A stretch of DNA of 64,000 bases from Ruegeria atlantica. GTDB lineage: Bacteria; Pseudomonadota; Alphaproteobacteria; Rhodobacterales; Rhodobacteraceae. The notes beneath the pieces were generated by a model. It saw nothing but the letters and a program-made list of their open reading frames with translations, made no database searches and was not told where the DNA came from. Numbering within the stretch: the first letter of the stretch is position 1; each line of letters opens with the position of its first letter. The translations under genes and the position numbers were made by a program. Where the stretch lies: NCBI RefSeq assembly GCF_013032455.1, contig NZ_WQCF01000007.1, positions 124,001 through 188,000 of the forward strand. Direction: 5' to 3'. Of this stretch, positions 55,888-64,000 are shown in pieces.

Positions 55888-56568
55888 ATGAAACTGTTTG
55901 TCGGGTTGGGTAACCCTGGGTCGAAATACGCCCACAACCGGCACAATATCGGCTTCATGGCCGTGGACCGGATTGCCGAAGACCACAGTTTTGGCCCATG
56001 GAAATCCAAGTTTCAGGCCGAGATCGCCGAAGGGCGTCTGGGCAGCGAAAAGGTGCTGCTGGTCAAGCCGCAAACCTTCATGAACCGCTCGGGTCAATCC
56101 GTGGGCGAGGCGATGCGCTTCTACAAGCTCGATTCGACCGACGTAACCGTCTTTCACGATGAATTGGACCTTGCCCCCGGTAAGGTCCGCGTCAAGGCGG
56201 GCGGAGGGCATGCCGGGCACAACGGACTGCGATCGATTCACGAACATATCAGCCCGGCCTATGATCGGGTGCGTTTGGGTATTGGCCATCCGGGCCGGAA
56301 GGAGATGGTCTCACCTTATGTTCTGGGGGACTTTGCCAAGGCTGATGCCGATTGGCTGAAAGATGTGCTGCGAGGCGTAGCTGACGGTGCGGGGTATCTG
56401 GCCAATGGGGAAAGCGGCAAGTTCATGAACGCGGTCGCCCTGCACACCGCCCCGCCGCGATCGTCAAAATCACCTGCCAAGGAACCAAAGACGGCATCCA
56501 AGCCCGCCCCTGAACCCGAGGTGGACGAACGCTCGGCCATGCAAAAGCTGCTGGACAAGTTCAAGTAA
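55888..56568 (+). CDS. pth: Peptidyl-tRNA hydrolase
   Basis: This 226-residue enzyme has GNPGSKYAHNRHNIGFMAVD, with the catalytic His in RHNIGF, and HDELDLAPG plus GGGHAGHNGLRS. A C-terminal Pro/Lys/Ala-rich tail (about residues 185-226) extends it beyond the roughly 190 residues of the core family. ATG 55888 has AAGGA before it. It releases tRNA from stalled peptidyl-tRNA. Confidence 0.97.
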   Translation: MKLFVGLGNPGSKYAHNRHNIGFMAVDRIAEDHSFGPWKSKFQAEIAEGRLGSEKVLLVKPQTFMNRSGQSVGEAMRFYKLDSTDVTVFHDELDLAPGKVRVKAGGGHAGHNGLRSIHEHISPAYDRVRLGIGHPGRKEMVSPYVLGDFAKADADWLKDVLRGVADGAGYLANGESGKFMNAVALHTAPPRSSKSPAKEPKTASKPAPEPEVDERSAMQKLLDKFK

Positions 56569-56649
56569 GGCTAATCACCTTGCCGCTACGTCCCGATTGC
56601 AGATTGGCGTTCGGCGCGCTCCAATGTGGCAGGAAAAGGGAGGCAAACT

Positions 56650-57813
56650 ATGAGAGCTGTGTTGAAATGGATGCTGCGCATCCTTTTGATGCTGGCGCTG
56701 GCCGCAGTTGTTGTTGGGTTCTGGAAACGCGAAGAGATTCAGCGCCTGATGGCCGTGAACTCATTGTTTTCCGAAGAAAAGATCGTTCATAACTTCTCTA
56801 ACATGGACAAAGCTTTCTTGACGGTCAGCTTACCACGCGGGAATGGGCCAACTTGGGAATTGCCATACGGTCCCGGTTTTGAGCTGCCCGAGGGTACTGA
56901 CAATTGGATCGAGGACCGCGCCGTGACCTCCCTGCTGGTCATGCAGGACGGGCAGATCCGGTTCGAAGAATACTATCTAGGCACCGGCCCCGATGATCGC
57001 CGAATTTCGTGGTCGGTCGCCAAAAGCTATCTCTCGGCCCTGTTCGGCATTCTGCTGACAGAAGGTGCGATCCAATCGTTGGACGACCCTGTGGTGAAAT
57101 ACGCGCCTGAATTGCAGGGTACGGCCTATCATGGCGCCTCGATCCGTAACGTTCTGAATATGGCAAGCGGTGTCATCTTCGACGAGGATTACTTCGACCC
57201 CAAATCTGACATCAACCGGATGGGCCGCGTCATTGCCTTGGGTGGCGAGCTGGATGACTTCACGGCCTCGCTGCAGGATAGCTTCGCAACACCGGGCGAA
57301 ACTTGGCAATACGTGTCAATCGATACCCATGTGATCGGCATGGTGATACGCGGCGCCACCGGGCGCAGCGTGACAGAGTTGTTGACTGAGAAGATCATCC
57401 AGCCCTTGGGGCTTGAGTATGATGGCTATTATGTAACCGACGGTGCCGGGGTTGCCTTTGTGCTTGGTGGGCTGAACTTTACCACCCGCGACTTTGCCCG
57501 ATTTGGTCAGATGATCCTGCAGAACGGCAGACACAATGGCGAACAGTTGGTGCCAGCGGACTGGATTGCCGAATCTGTTCTGCCCAGTGCCCCGACCGCG
57601 CCAGGTGAGATTGGCTATGGCTACCAGTGGTGGATACCCTTGGGCGCGCATGAAGGCGAATTTCTGGCCCGTGGCGTTTACGGCCAATACCTCTATTTCG
57701 ATCAGCCGCGCGGCGTTTTGATCGTGACGACCGGAGCAGATCGCAAGTTCCGCGATCCGGGTATCAACGAGGCAAACATAGAAATGTTCCGCAAGATCGC
57801 TCAAAGCCTGTAA
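56650..57813 (+). CDS. Class C beta-lactamase-fold serine hydrolase
   Basis: This 387-residue protein has an N-terminal membrane anchor (residues about 8-24, LRILLMLALAAVVVGFW). The active-site SVAK (in SWSVAKSY, about residue 115) corresponds to SxxK, and YVSIDTH to the Tyr motif. It resembles periplasmic serine hydrolases or peptidases related to class C beta-lactamases, not a clinical lactamase. GGGAGG lies upstream of ATG 56650. The substrate is unknown. Confidence 0.88.
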   Translation: MRAVLKWMLRILLMLALAAVVVGFWKREEIQRLMAVNSLFSEEKIVHNFSNMDKAFLTVSLPRGNGPTWELPYGPGFELPEGTDNWIEDRAVTSLLVMQDGQIRFEEYYLGTGPDDRRISWSVAKSYLSALFGILLTEGAIQSLDDPVVKYAPELQGTAYHGASIRNVLNMASGVIFDEDYFDPKSDINRMGRVIALGGELDDFTASLQDSFATPGETWQYVSIDTHVIGMVIRGATGRSVTELLTEKIIQPLGLEYDGYYVTDGAGVAFVLGGLNFTTRDFARFGQMILQNGRHNGEQLVPADWIAESVLPSAPTAPGEIGYGYQWWIPLGAHEGEFLARGVYGQYLYFDQPRGVLIVTTGADRKFRDPGINEANIEMFRKIAQSL

Positions 57814-57822
57814 GGTGGGCTC

Positions 57823-58200
57823 ATGCAAAAACAAGACAGTATCAATGTGTTGGGCGGAGTACTCGCCCCCTGTTCAAGTGACCCGCTGACCGGATTCTTT
57901 CGGGACGGGGCCTGTAACACATGCCCCGAAGATCAGGGAAGTCACACGGTCTGCGCAGTCATGACTGCCGAGTTTCTGGCCTTTTCGAAATATGTCGGAA
58001 ACGACCTCAGCACGCCGCGCCCCGAGTTCGACTTTCAGGGCCTGAAACCCGGTGACAGTTGGTGCTTGTGCGCCGGTCGGTTCTTGCAGGCCCATGACGA
58101 GGGCTGCGCGCCCAAGGTGCATCTTGAGGCCACTCATCAGCGGGCGCTGGATGTGGTGCCGTTGGACATTCTCACACAATACGCCGCCAACCAGGCCTGA
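57823..58200 (+). CDS. DUF2237 family protein
   Basis: This 125-residue protein has two Cys near CNTCPEDQG and another in WCLCAGRF, with VNVLGGVL near the start, consistent with DUF2237. The start is 9 bases after the hydrolase stop, so they are likely one transcript. The function is unknown. Confidence 0.85.
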   Translation: MQKQDSINVLGGVLAPCSSDPLTGFFRDGACNTCPEDQGSHTVCAVMTAEFLAFSKYVGNDLSTPRPEFDFQGLKPGDSWCLCAGRFLQAHDEGCAPKVHLEATHQRALDVVPLDILTQYAANQA

Positions 58201-58211
58201 TCACCCAAATC

Positions 58212-58255
58212 AACCGGCTGGTTAAACCAATACGCCCCCCATCTGTCTCCAGATG
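58212..58255. terminator. Possible terminator hairpins between DUF2237 and trpB
   Basis: AACCGGCTGGTT (58212-58223) and a CATCTG/CAGATG pair (58240-58245 with 58250-58255) can form two small hairpins in the 87-base convergent gap. No strong T-run is present, so the call is tentative. Confidence 0.35.
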
Positions 58256-58287
58256 AGGGCCGCCAAATTGTCTAAAATGATGGTTTA

Positions 58288-59535
58288 TTAGTCCGCCGAG
58301 CGGCCTTCGGTATCCGACATGTCAAAGTTCAGATATTTGGCCACGGTCTGAACGTCCTTGTCGCCCCGCCCGCACATGTTCATGCAGATCAGGTGATCCT
58401 TGGGCAGATCAGGCGCTATCTTCATTACGTGTGCCAGCGCGTGACTGGGCTCCAGCGCGGGGATGATGCCCTCGGTTGCGCAGCACAGTTGGAAGGCCTC
58501 CAGCGCTTCTTTGTCGGTGATCGAGACATAGTTCGCCCGACCAATATCGTTCAGCCAGGAATGTTCAGGACCGATACCGGGATAATCCAGACCGGCCGAG
58601 ATCGAGTACCCTTCCAGAATCTGCCCATCATCATCCTGTAGCAGATAGGTCCGGTTTCCATGCAGAACGCCCGGACGGCCGCCGGTAAGCGAGGCGCAAT
58701 GCTCCATCTTTTCGTTCACGCCCTTGCCGCCGGCCTCGACACCGATGATGTTGACCGACTTATCGTCGAGAAACGGGTAGAACAGGCCCATCGCATTCGA
58801 ACCACCGCCAATGGCGGCAATGATGGTGTCGGGCAGACGGCCTTCGGCCTTCTGCATCTGTTCCTTGGCTTCCTTGCCAATGATCGACTGGAAATCGCGG
58901 ACCATCGCCGGGTACGGATGCGGACCGGCCACGGTGCCGATGCAGTAGAACGTGTCGCGCACATTGGTCACCCAATCGCGCAACGCGTCGTTCATGGCGT
59001 CTTTCAACGTACCACGACCCGAGGTTACCGGAATAACTTCGGCCCCCAGCAGACGCATGCGGAACACGTTGGGTGCCTGACGCTGCACGTCATGCGCGCC
59101 CATATAGACCACACATTTCAGACCGAACTTGGCACAGACAGTCGCGGTTGCCACGCCGTGCTGCCCTGCCCCGGTTTCCGCAATGATCCGGGTCTTGCCC
59201 ATGCGCCGCGCCAGAATGATCTGACCCAACACGTTGTTGATCTTATGCGCGCCGGTGTGGTTCAGCTCGTCACGTTTCAGATAAATCTTCGCACCGCCCA
59301 GGTGCTCGGTCAGGCGTTCGGCAAAATACAACGGCGAGGGTCGGCCTACGTAGTTCGCCCACAGATCATCCATCTCAGCCCAGAAGGTTTGATCGTCTTT
59401 GGCCTTCTCGTATTCCTCTTCCAAAGACAAGATCAGGGGCATCAGCGTTTCGCTGACGAACCGTCCGCCAAAAATACCAAAGCGGCCCTGCTCGTCGGGG
59501 CCGGACATGAAGGAATTGAAAAGATCGTTGGCCAT
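58288..59535 (-). CDS. trpB: Tryptophan synthase beta subunit
   Basis: This 415-residue PLP enzyme has the PLP lysine in HTGAHKINN and the glycine loop [13 protein letters not shown]. It joins indole with serine. ATG 59535 has GGAG before it; an ATG at 59547 is an alternative. It follows trpF with one small gene between. trpA is about 5 kb away, in the opposite direction. Confidence 0.97.
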   Translation of the reverse strand: MANDLFNSFMSGPDEQGRFGIFGGRFVSETLMPLILSLEEEYEKAKDDQTFWAEMDDLWANYVGRPSPLYFAERLTEHLGGAKIYLKRDELNHTGAHKINNVLGQIILARRMGKTRIIAETGAGQHGVATATVCAKFGLKCVVYMGAHDVQRQAPNVFRMRLLGAEVIPVTSGRGTLKDAMNDALRDWVTNVRDTFYCIGTVAGPHPYPAMVRDFQSIIGKEAKEQMQKAEGRLPDTIIAAIGGGSNAMGLFYPFLDDKSVNIIGVEAGGKGVNEKMEHCASLTGGRPGVLHGNRTYLLQDDDGQILEGYSISAGLDYPGIGPEHSWLNDIGRANYVSITDKEALEAFQLCCATEGIIPALEPSHALAHVMKIAPDLPKDHLICMNMCGRGDKDVQTVAKYLNFDMSDTEGRSAD

Positions 59536-59602
59536 GGGTGTCTCCATCGTCGTACCCGTTGTTCATAGGAGGTGGCGACGGGATTTGCCATGGCAAAACG
59601 CA

Positions 59603-59938
59603 CTAACCCGCTGCTTGATAATTCAGTTCCCAGACCTGCAGAGCCTGATCCCTGCTTGGTACGCCCAGACAGGGGAAATGATAGAAACCGTTCAGATCGG
59701 CCAGACGCTCTGCAGCCTGCATGAGCTGTCGATGCGGGCCGGAATAGGCAAAGGTCAGCATCGCCTCGGCGTCGTGCCAGACGCTCAGCGAGAAATACAT
59801 TTCCTGATGCGAAAACACCCCCGCGTGAAGGCACAAAGGATCACCGCGCGCCTGATTGAGTGCTTTGTGCGCCCGCCAGTGAAATTCCGGTGCGTAATAC
59901 CAACGTTTCAAAGAAACCCCGCCAATCGCTGCCAGCAT
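59603..59938 (-). CDS. Small protein, possibly dimeric alpha/beta-barrel
   Basis: This 111-residue protein lies between trpF and trpB on the same strand. A segment EMYFSLSVWHDAEAMLTFAY resembles strands and helices of the ferredoxin-like fold in antibiotic-monooxygenase or DUF3291-type proteins. That match is loose, and I do not claim a reaction. The close packing makes a coding gene likely. Confidence 0.65.
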   Translation of the reverse strand: MLAAIGGVSLKRWYYAPEFHWRAHKALNQARGDPLCLHAGVFSHQEMYFSLSVWHDAEAMLTFAYSGPHRQLMQAAERLADLNGFYHFPCLGVPSRDQALQVWELNYQAAG

Positions 59939-59985
59939 GACTGCATCCTCCCCTACCGGGGATACGCAGCCACCGCACGATCAGA

Positions 59986-60630
59986 TCACCGCGTTGCGTT
60001 GATAAAGGCTTGGATCAGATCGACGTCCTTGACCCCAGGGGCGCTTTCCACGCCCGACGACACATCAACCTGCCGAGCACCGGTCATGCGCATGGCCTCA
60101 GCCACGTTGTCAGGCGTCAACCCTCCGGCCAACATCCACGGACGCCGCCAGTATTTACGCCCTGCCAGAAGGCGCCAGTCAAAAGCCAACCCGTTGCCGC
60201 CCGGCAGTTCCGAATTGCGTGGTGGCTTGGCATCTATCAGCAATTGGTCAGCAACTTCGGAATACAGATCAATCGCGGCAAGATCTTCGGCCTCGGCAAC
60301 ACCTACCGCTTTCATCACCGGCAGGCCGAACCGGTCGCGAACGTCAGCCACGCGTTCGGGGCTTTCCTTTCCGTGCAACTGCAACATGTCCAGCGGCACA
60401 GCGGCGGTGATACGGTCAAGATCTTCGTCTGACGCATTCACGGTCAGCGCGACTTTGGCGACCCCGGCAGGCACCAAATGAGACAGATCAGCTGCGGTTT
60501 GTATTTCCAGATGACGCGGTGACTTGGGAAAGAAAACGAACCCAACATAGCGCGCCCCGGCATCAACTGCCGCGCGTACGTGTTCCGGGGCGGTCAGGCC
60601 GCAGATTTTCACGCTGATTTTAGTAGACAT
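59986..60630 (-). CDS. trpF: Phosphoribosylanthranilate isomerase
   Basis: This 214-residue TIM barrel has the N-terminal [11 protein letters not shown] with the catalytic Cys, and the phosphate loop [22 protein letters not shown] near the end holds the second catalytic region. It catalyses the third step of tryptophan synthesis. The gap to lapA is 5 bases; trpF may be read from the ihfB-lapA transcript. Confidence 0.95.
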   Translation of the reverse strand: MSTKISVKICGLTAPEHVRAAVDAGARYVGFVFFPKSPRHLEIQTAADLSHLVPAGVAKVALTVNASDEDLDRITAAVPLDMLQLHGKESPERVADVRDRFGLPVMKAVGVAEAEDLAAIDLYSEVADQLLIDAKPPRNSELPGGNGLAFDWRLLAGRKYWRRPWMLAGGLTPDNVAEAMRMTGARQVDVSSGVESAPGVKDVDLIQAFINATR

Positions 60631-60635
60631 GCCGC

Positions 60636-60989
60636 TTAGCTGGCCTCGTCCAGCAGGGCCAGAACCTCGTCCTGACCTTCGTTCTGCTTTTTCTTGAGCT
60701 TTTTGACCTCACGCTCAAGCTTGCGAACTTCGCTTGTCTTCGCCGAGGCATCCCGCCGGTGCTTGTGCTCGCGCAGCCATTCCCACAGAAAGCCAATGAT
60801 CAGACCCGCGATAACACCACCCAGCACCACGACGAACAGCGGCAGTGATGTGCTCAGGTTAAAGCCCAAAAGCTCGGCAAAAGGTTCCGGCATCAGCGTC
60901 AACTGAACCGACTCACGATTGGCCAACGAGACGGAAATAAGCACGATCCCGAGGGTCGCCAGAAAAGCATATCGAATGTAGCGCATCAT
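60636..60989 (-). CDS. lapA: LapA/DUF1049 inner-membrane protein
   Basis: This 117-residue protein has two membrane helices (about residues 6-24 and 47-70) and a C-terminal coiled coil rich in Lys ([15 protein letters not shown]), as in LapA. In E. coli LapA works with LapB in LPS control; lapB is not visible here. It starts 3 bases after the ihfB stop. Confidence 0.85.
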   Translation of the reverse strand: MMRYIRYAFLATLGIVLISVSLANRESVQLTLMPEPFAELLGFNLSTSLPLFVVVLGGVIAGLIIGFLWEWLREHKHRRDASAKTSEVRKLEREVKKLKKKQNEGQDEVLALLDEAS

Positions 60990-60992
60990 GCC

Positions 60993-61277
60993 CTAGGCTT
61001 TACCGTTCAAACGGTCCCTAAGCAACTTGCCAGTTTTGAAAAATGGCACACATTTCTCTTCAACCTGAACAGTTTCGCCGGTTCGAGGGTTACGACCGAT
61101 GCGTGCATCGCGTTGTTTAACTGAAAATGCACCAAATCCGCGCAGTTCCACCCGGTCACCGCGCGCCATGGCATCGGTCACCTCTTCGAACACAGTATTC
61201 ACAATACGCTCGACGTCACGCTGATAAAGATGCGGGTTCTCGTCGGCGATTTTCTGAATCAGTTCTGAACGGATCAT
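60993..61277 (-). CDS. ihfB: Integration host factor beta subunit
   Basis: This 94-residue HU/IHF-family DNA-bending protein has the core [18 protein letters not shown] and [10 protein letters not shown], whose Pro intercalates into DNA. ATG 61277 follows GGGAGGG; a start at 61310 would add 11 residues. It shares the strand and likely transcript with lapA and trpF. Confidence 0.95.
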   Translation of the reverse strand: MIRSELIQKIADENPHLYQRDVERIVNTVFEEVTDAMARGDRVELRGFGAFSVKQRDARIGRNPRTGETVQVEEKCVPFFKTGKLLRDRLNGKA

Positions 61278-61493
61278 GAGCGTTACCCTCCCAGGTGACC
61301 GGTTAGTCATCTCTATTTATTTGGACAGTATAGAAAAAAACGAGGTTCGGGGGAACGTCAACTCTGTGTGCAAAGCCCTAATTTTCCAACCATGTCACGC
61401 GATTTTTTGCTTGTGAGCACAGATTTGAAGCCAAATGCATGAACGAGAGGTGAATAAAGCCCAAAAATCGGAACATATTGATTCGCAACAAAA

Positions 61494-61521
61494 ACGGCCC
61501 CGCGTATCAACGCGGGGCCGT
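61494..61521 (-). terminator. Intrinsic terminator of rpsA
   Basis: An 11-bp stem ACGGCCCCGCG / CGCGGGGCCGT has a 6-base loop. On the minus strand it is followed by TTTTTG, 28 bases after the rpsA stop. Confidence 0.92.
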
Positions 61522-61548
61522 AAATTCGGTTTAGGCTTGGGCCTGAGC

Positions 61549-63225
61549 TTAGTCGCCGGACTTCAGCGCTGCACCTAGGATGTCGCCCAGCGATGCACCC
61601 GAGTCCGAAGAACCGTACTGTTCCACGGCCTCTTTCTCTTCGGCGATCTCGCGTGCCTTGATTGACAGGCCCAGACGGCGGGTCTTGCTATCGACGTTGG
61701 TGACGCGGACGTCGACCTTGTCACCGACCGAGAAACGCTCGGGGCGCTGCTCAGCACGGTCACGCGACAGGTCCGAACGACGGATGAACGATTTCATGCC
61801 TTCGTATTCGACCTCGATGCCGCCATCTTCGATTGCGGTGACCTCAACGGTGATGACCGAGCCACGCTTCACGCCGCCCACGGCTTCGGCGAACTTGTCA
61901 CCGCCCAGGGCTTTGATCGACAGCGAGATACGCTCTTTTTCGACGTCAACTTCCGAGACAACGGCCGAAACCATGTCGCCTTTGCGGTAGTTCTGGATCG
62001 CATCCTCGCCACGCTCGTCCCACGACAGGTCGGACAGGTGAACCATGCCGTCGATGTCGCCTTCGAGGCCAATGAACAGACCGAATTCGGTGATGTTCTT
62101 GACTTCGCCCTCGACCTCGGTGCCCTCGGGGTGTGTTTCTGCAAACACTTCCCACGGGTTGCGCTGAGTCTGCTTCAGGCCCAGAGACACGCGACGCTTG
62201 GCGCCGTCGATTTCCAGAACCATGACGTCGACTTCCTGGCTGGTCGAAACGATTTTGCCGGGGTGGACGTTTTTCTTTGTCCAGGACATTTCGGACACGT
62301 GCACCAGACCTTCGACACCGGCTTCCAGCTCGACGAACGCGCCGTAGTCGGTGATGTTGGTGACGCGACCCTGATGGACCGAGCCCAGCGGGTACTTGGC
62401 AGCAACCAGATCCCACGGATCTTCCTGCAGCTGCTTCATGCCCAGGCTGATGCGGTGGGTCTCTTTGTTGATCTTGATGACCTGAACCTTGATGGTTTCG
62501 CCGATCGTCAGGATCTCGGACGGGTGGTTCACACGACGCCATGCCATGTCAGTGACGTGCAGCAGGCCGTCAACGCCGCCCAGGTCAACAAATGCACCGT
62601 ATTCGGTGATGTTCTTGACGACACCCTCGACGGTCTGACCTTCGGACAGGTTGCCGATAACTTCGGCACGCTGTTCGGCACGCGATTCTTCCAGGATTGC
62701 GCGACGCGAAACAACGATGTTGCCACGACGACGGTCCATTTTCAGAATCTGGAACGGCTGCTTCAGACCCATCAGCGGGCCAGCGTCACGCACGGGGCGA
62801 ACATCAACCTGCGAACCGGGTAGGAACGCAACTGCGCCACCCAGATCGACGGTGAAGCCACCTTTGACGCGACCGAAAATTGCACCTTCGACACGCTGGT
62901 CGTCGGCATATGCTTTTTCCAGACGGTCCCATGCCTCTTCACGGCGGGCCATCTCGCGTGAGATGACGGCTTCGCCACGGGCGTTTTCTGCGGCGCGCAG
63001 GTAAACTTCGACCTCGTCGCCTACAGCGATTTCAGGGGCTTCGCCGGGATTTGCGAATTCTTTCAGATCAACGCGGCCTTCCATTTTGTAGCCGACGTCG
63101 ATGATGGCTTGGCCGGCTTCGATCGCCAGAACCTTGCCTTTGACAACAGAACCCTCTTCGGGTGTGTCCATTTCGAAGCTTTCATTTAGGAGGGCTTCGA
63201 ATTCCTCCATGGATGCGTTAGCCAT
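61549..63225 (-). CDS. rpsA: Ribosomal protein bS1
   Basis: This 558-residue protein has six S1 OB-fold repeats; units such as VKNITEYGAFVDLGG and VTNITDYGAFVELEAG stand out. It brings mRNA to the 30S subunit. ATG 63225 is used; an in-frame start at 63339 would add 38 residues unlike the family. GGAAAACAAC precedes the ATG. The C-terminus is acidic. Confidence 0.97.
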   Translation of the reverse strand: MANASMEEFEALLNESFEMDTPEEGSVVKGKVLAIEAGQAIIDVGYKMEGRVDLKEFANPGEAPEIAVGDEVEVYLRAAENARGEAVISREMARREEAWDRLEKAYADDQRVEGAIFGRVKGGFTVDLGGAVAFLPGSQVDVRPVRDAGPLMGLKQPFQILKMDRRRGNIVVSRRAILEESRAEQRAEVIGNLSEGQTVEGVVKNITEYGAFVDLGGVDGLLHVTDMAWRRVNHPSEILTIGETIKVQVIKINKETHRISLGMKQLQEDPWDLVAAKYPLGSVHQGRVTNITDYGAFVELEAGVEGLVHVSEMSWTKKNVHPGKIVSTSQEVDVMVLEIDGAKRRVSLGLKQTQRNPWEVFAETHPEGTEVEGEVKNITEFGLFIGLEGDIDGMVHLSDLSWDERGEDAIQNYRKGDMVSAVVSEVDVEKERISLSIKALGGDKFAEAVGGVKRGSVITVEVTAIEDGGIEVEYEGMKSFIRRSDLSRDRAEQRPERFSVGDKVDVRVTNVDSKTRRLGLSIKAREIAEEKEAVEQYGSSDSGASLGDILGAALKSGD

Positions 63226-63340
63226 GTGGCGTTGTTTTCCTTTACATACGTTTTTGCTGGCCGAGCGGTTGTCTCCGCCGGTCTTGTTCAATGCCTTCAC
63301 CGGGCGTGATCCGGGGCGCATCCGATTACACAAACACAAA

Positions 63341-63360
63341 GGGCCGAGGTAACCCGGCCC
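63341..63360 (-). terminator. Hairpin upstream of rpsA
   Basis: GGGCCG and CGGCCC form a 6-bp stem around an 8-base loop. On the minus strand a TTTGTGTTTG stretch follows, so it may end the transcript of the gene at 63491-63790. It could also be a leader of rpsA. Confidence 0.45.
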
Positions 63361-63490
63361 TGCTCAGATACGTCATCCGGACGTTAACCGCCCTTGTTCA
63401 GACAGCGCGCGTATAGGCGGATTCTGCGGCGTGTGCAAGGGTAAAGCCCATATTTCCAAGGCTTGATCGAATATTGTCGGCGCGATCACG

Positions 63491-63790
63491 TCACCTGTTC
63501 CCGCCCCACACACCGGCGTCCCGACGCAACATAGCCTGTTCCACCGAATCCAGACGAACAATCGCAGCCGATGGATCGTTCCCACCGCCCGCGTTATTCC
63601 ATATCTTCAAGGCCGAGGTCGGGCTCCACGGCAAACAGGCTTGTGCCAACCATTTTCTTAATTGCGGGGGCAACGCGTCATAAGCCTGCATTGGCGGATT
63701 TTGCCGCTTACGACGCTTAAGATTGCTTTGCAGGTTACGACCGGACTTGCCTGCCGGATGCGGTCGTCGCTGGGCTCTGCCCGAAGTCAT
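63491..63790 (-). CDS. DUF6525-like small basic protein
   Basis: This 99-residue protein is basic at the N-terminus (RNLQSNLKRRKRQ). Its second part, YDALPPQLRKWLAQACLPWSP, matches my recollection of DUF6525, which is common in Rhodobacterales. The function is unknown. A weak ribosome site, AAAAGA, lies before ATG 63790. The gene often found upstream of rpsA (cmk) is not visible in this position. Confidence 0.6.
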   Translation of the reverse strand: MTSGRAQRRPHPAGKSGRNLQSNLKRRKRQNPPMQAYDALPPQLRKWLAQACLPWSPTSALKIWNNAGGGNDPSAAIVRLDSVEQAMLRRDAGVWGGNR

Positions 63791-63978
63791 TCTTTTTGCG
63801 CTCCATTTTAAGCAATGTTATTACATGTTAAAAATCTGAGCGCAATTCGAACTGAGATACAAGAACCGAGCCAAGACCGCCGATCTCACATTCCGTTGAA
63901 AAAAATGCCTGTTGGTTGCGCGTTTTGAATCAACACGGCACCAGTGGATTCACACATGCGAACCGGAGATGTCAGTTC

Positions 63979-64000
63979 ATGGAAGAGTTCAACCTCATCG
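63979..64000 (+). CDS. Possible gene start at the right edge
   Basis: ATG 63979 opens a frame reading MEEFNLI, with a GGAG ribosome site 10 bases before it. Only 22 bases lie in the window, so this could be the start of a gene on the plus strand, or chance. Confidence 0.3.

Noticed and set aside
57860-57890. GTTCAAGT as a tRNA T-loop
   Set aside because: It lies inside the DUF2237 coding frame and no cloverleaf can be drawn around it.
61278-61420. Sigma-70 promoter for ihfB with TTGACG and TATACT
   Set aside because: The two boxes are 23 bases apart, too far for a normal promoter.

Overview
The window looks like a chromosomal segment of a marine alphaproteobacterium of the Rhodobacterales (Roseobacter group; Ruegeria/Phaeobacter-like). 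This rests on GC-rich coding sequence, the order tolQRAB-pal-cpoB-tilS next to ybgC and ruvCAB, a Pcs-type phosphatidylcholine synthase, a two-subunit NAD-linked formate dehydrogenase, TamA/TamB, and several short proteins of the kind seen mainly in Rhodobacterales. The genus is not certain. I saw no phage, insertion sequence, CRISPR array, rRNA or tRNA gene.

Layout. 1-9217 (minus strand): a recombination and envelope block, ruvC-ruvA-ruvB, an unknown gene, ybgC, tolQ-tolR-tolA-tolB-pal-cpoB and the start of tilS (cut by the window edge). 9551-12477: a DUF1127 protein, a small membrane protein, prmA and an MFS transporter. 12557-19096: priA, a transaldolase-like aldolase, DUF484-xerC, pcs, a Gre-domain protein and ogt. 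19176-30593 (minus): ileS, a very large DUF2339 membrane protein, an SDR-DoxX fusion with a DUF2269 protein, a VIT-family transporter, and ycjX-GNAT-ycjF. 30701-37000: truA, a DUF1007/NicO metal-export pair, a thioesterase, a hydroxyacid reductase, two small secreted proteins and a lone gap gene. 37140-43024: tamA-tamB. 43018-50389 (minus): thioesterase plus cyclase, then the formate dehydrogenase operon and its probable LysR regulator. 50390-52700: an AT-rich stretch, ychF and a PagL-like lipid A deacylase. 52771-60630: trpA, lldD, rplY, pth, a beta-lactamase-fold hydrolase, DUF2237, then trpB and trpF. 60636-63790 (minus): lapA, ihfB, rpsA and a DUF6525-like gene.

How the genes fit together. 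Most of the content is core cell biology: Holliday junction processing, the Tol-Pal envelope machine, TamAB outer-membrane assembly, translation factors and tryptophan synthesis. Genes are tightly packed; many junctions are 4-base ATGA, GTGA or TTGA overlaps, and several convergent pairs overlap at their 3' ends.

The most unusual item is a compact, AT-rich gene for a secreted four-cysteine protein (47222-47719). It lies exactly between the fused NAD-binding beta subunit and the catalytic alpha subunit of a cytoplasmic formate dehydrogenase, and its start overlaps the beta-subunit stop. Other points for a second look are a near-perfect palindrome upstream of that operon, a perfect inverted repeat at the PagL promoter, an inverted repeat before lldD, a large REP-like palindrome before rplY, and an exact 109-residue periodicity in TamB.
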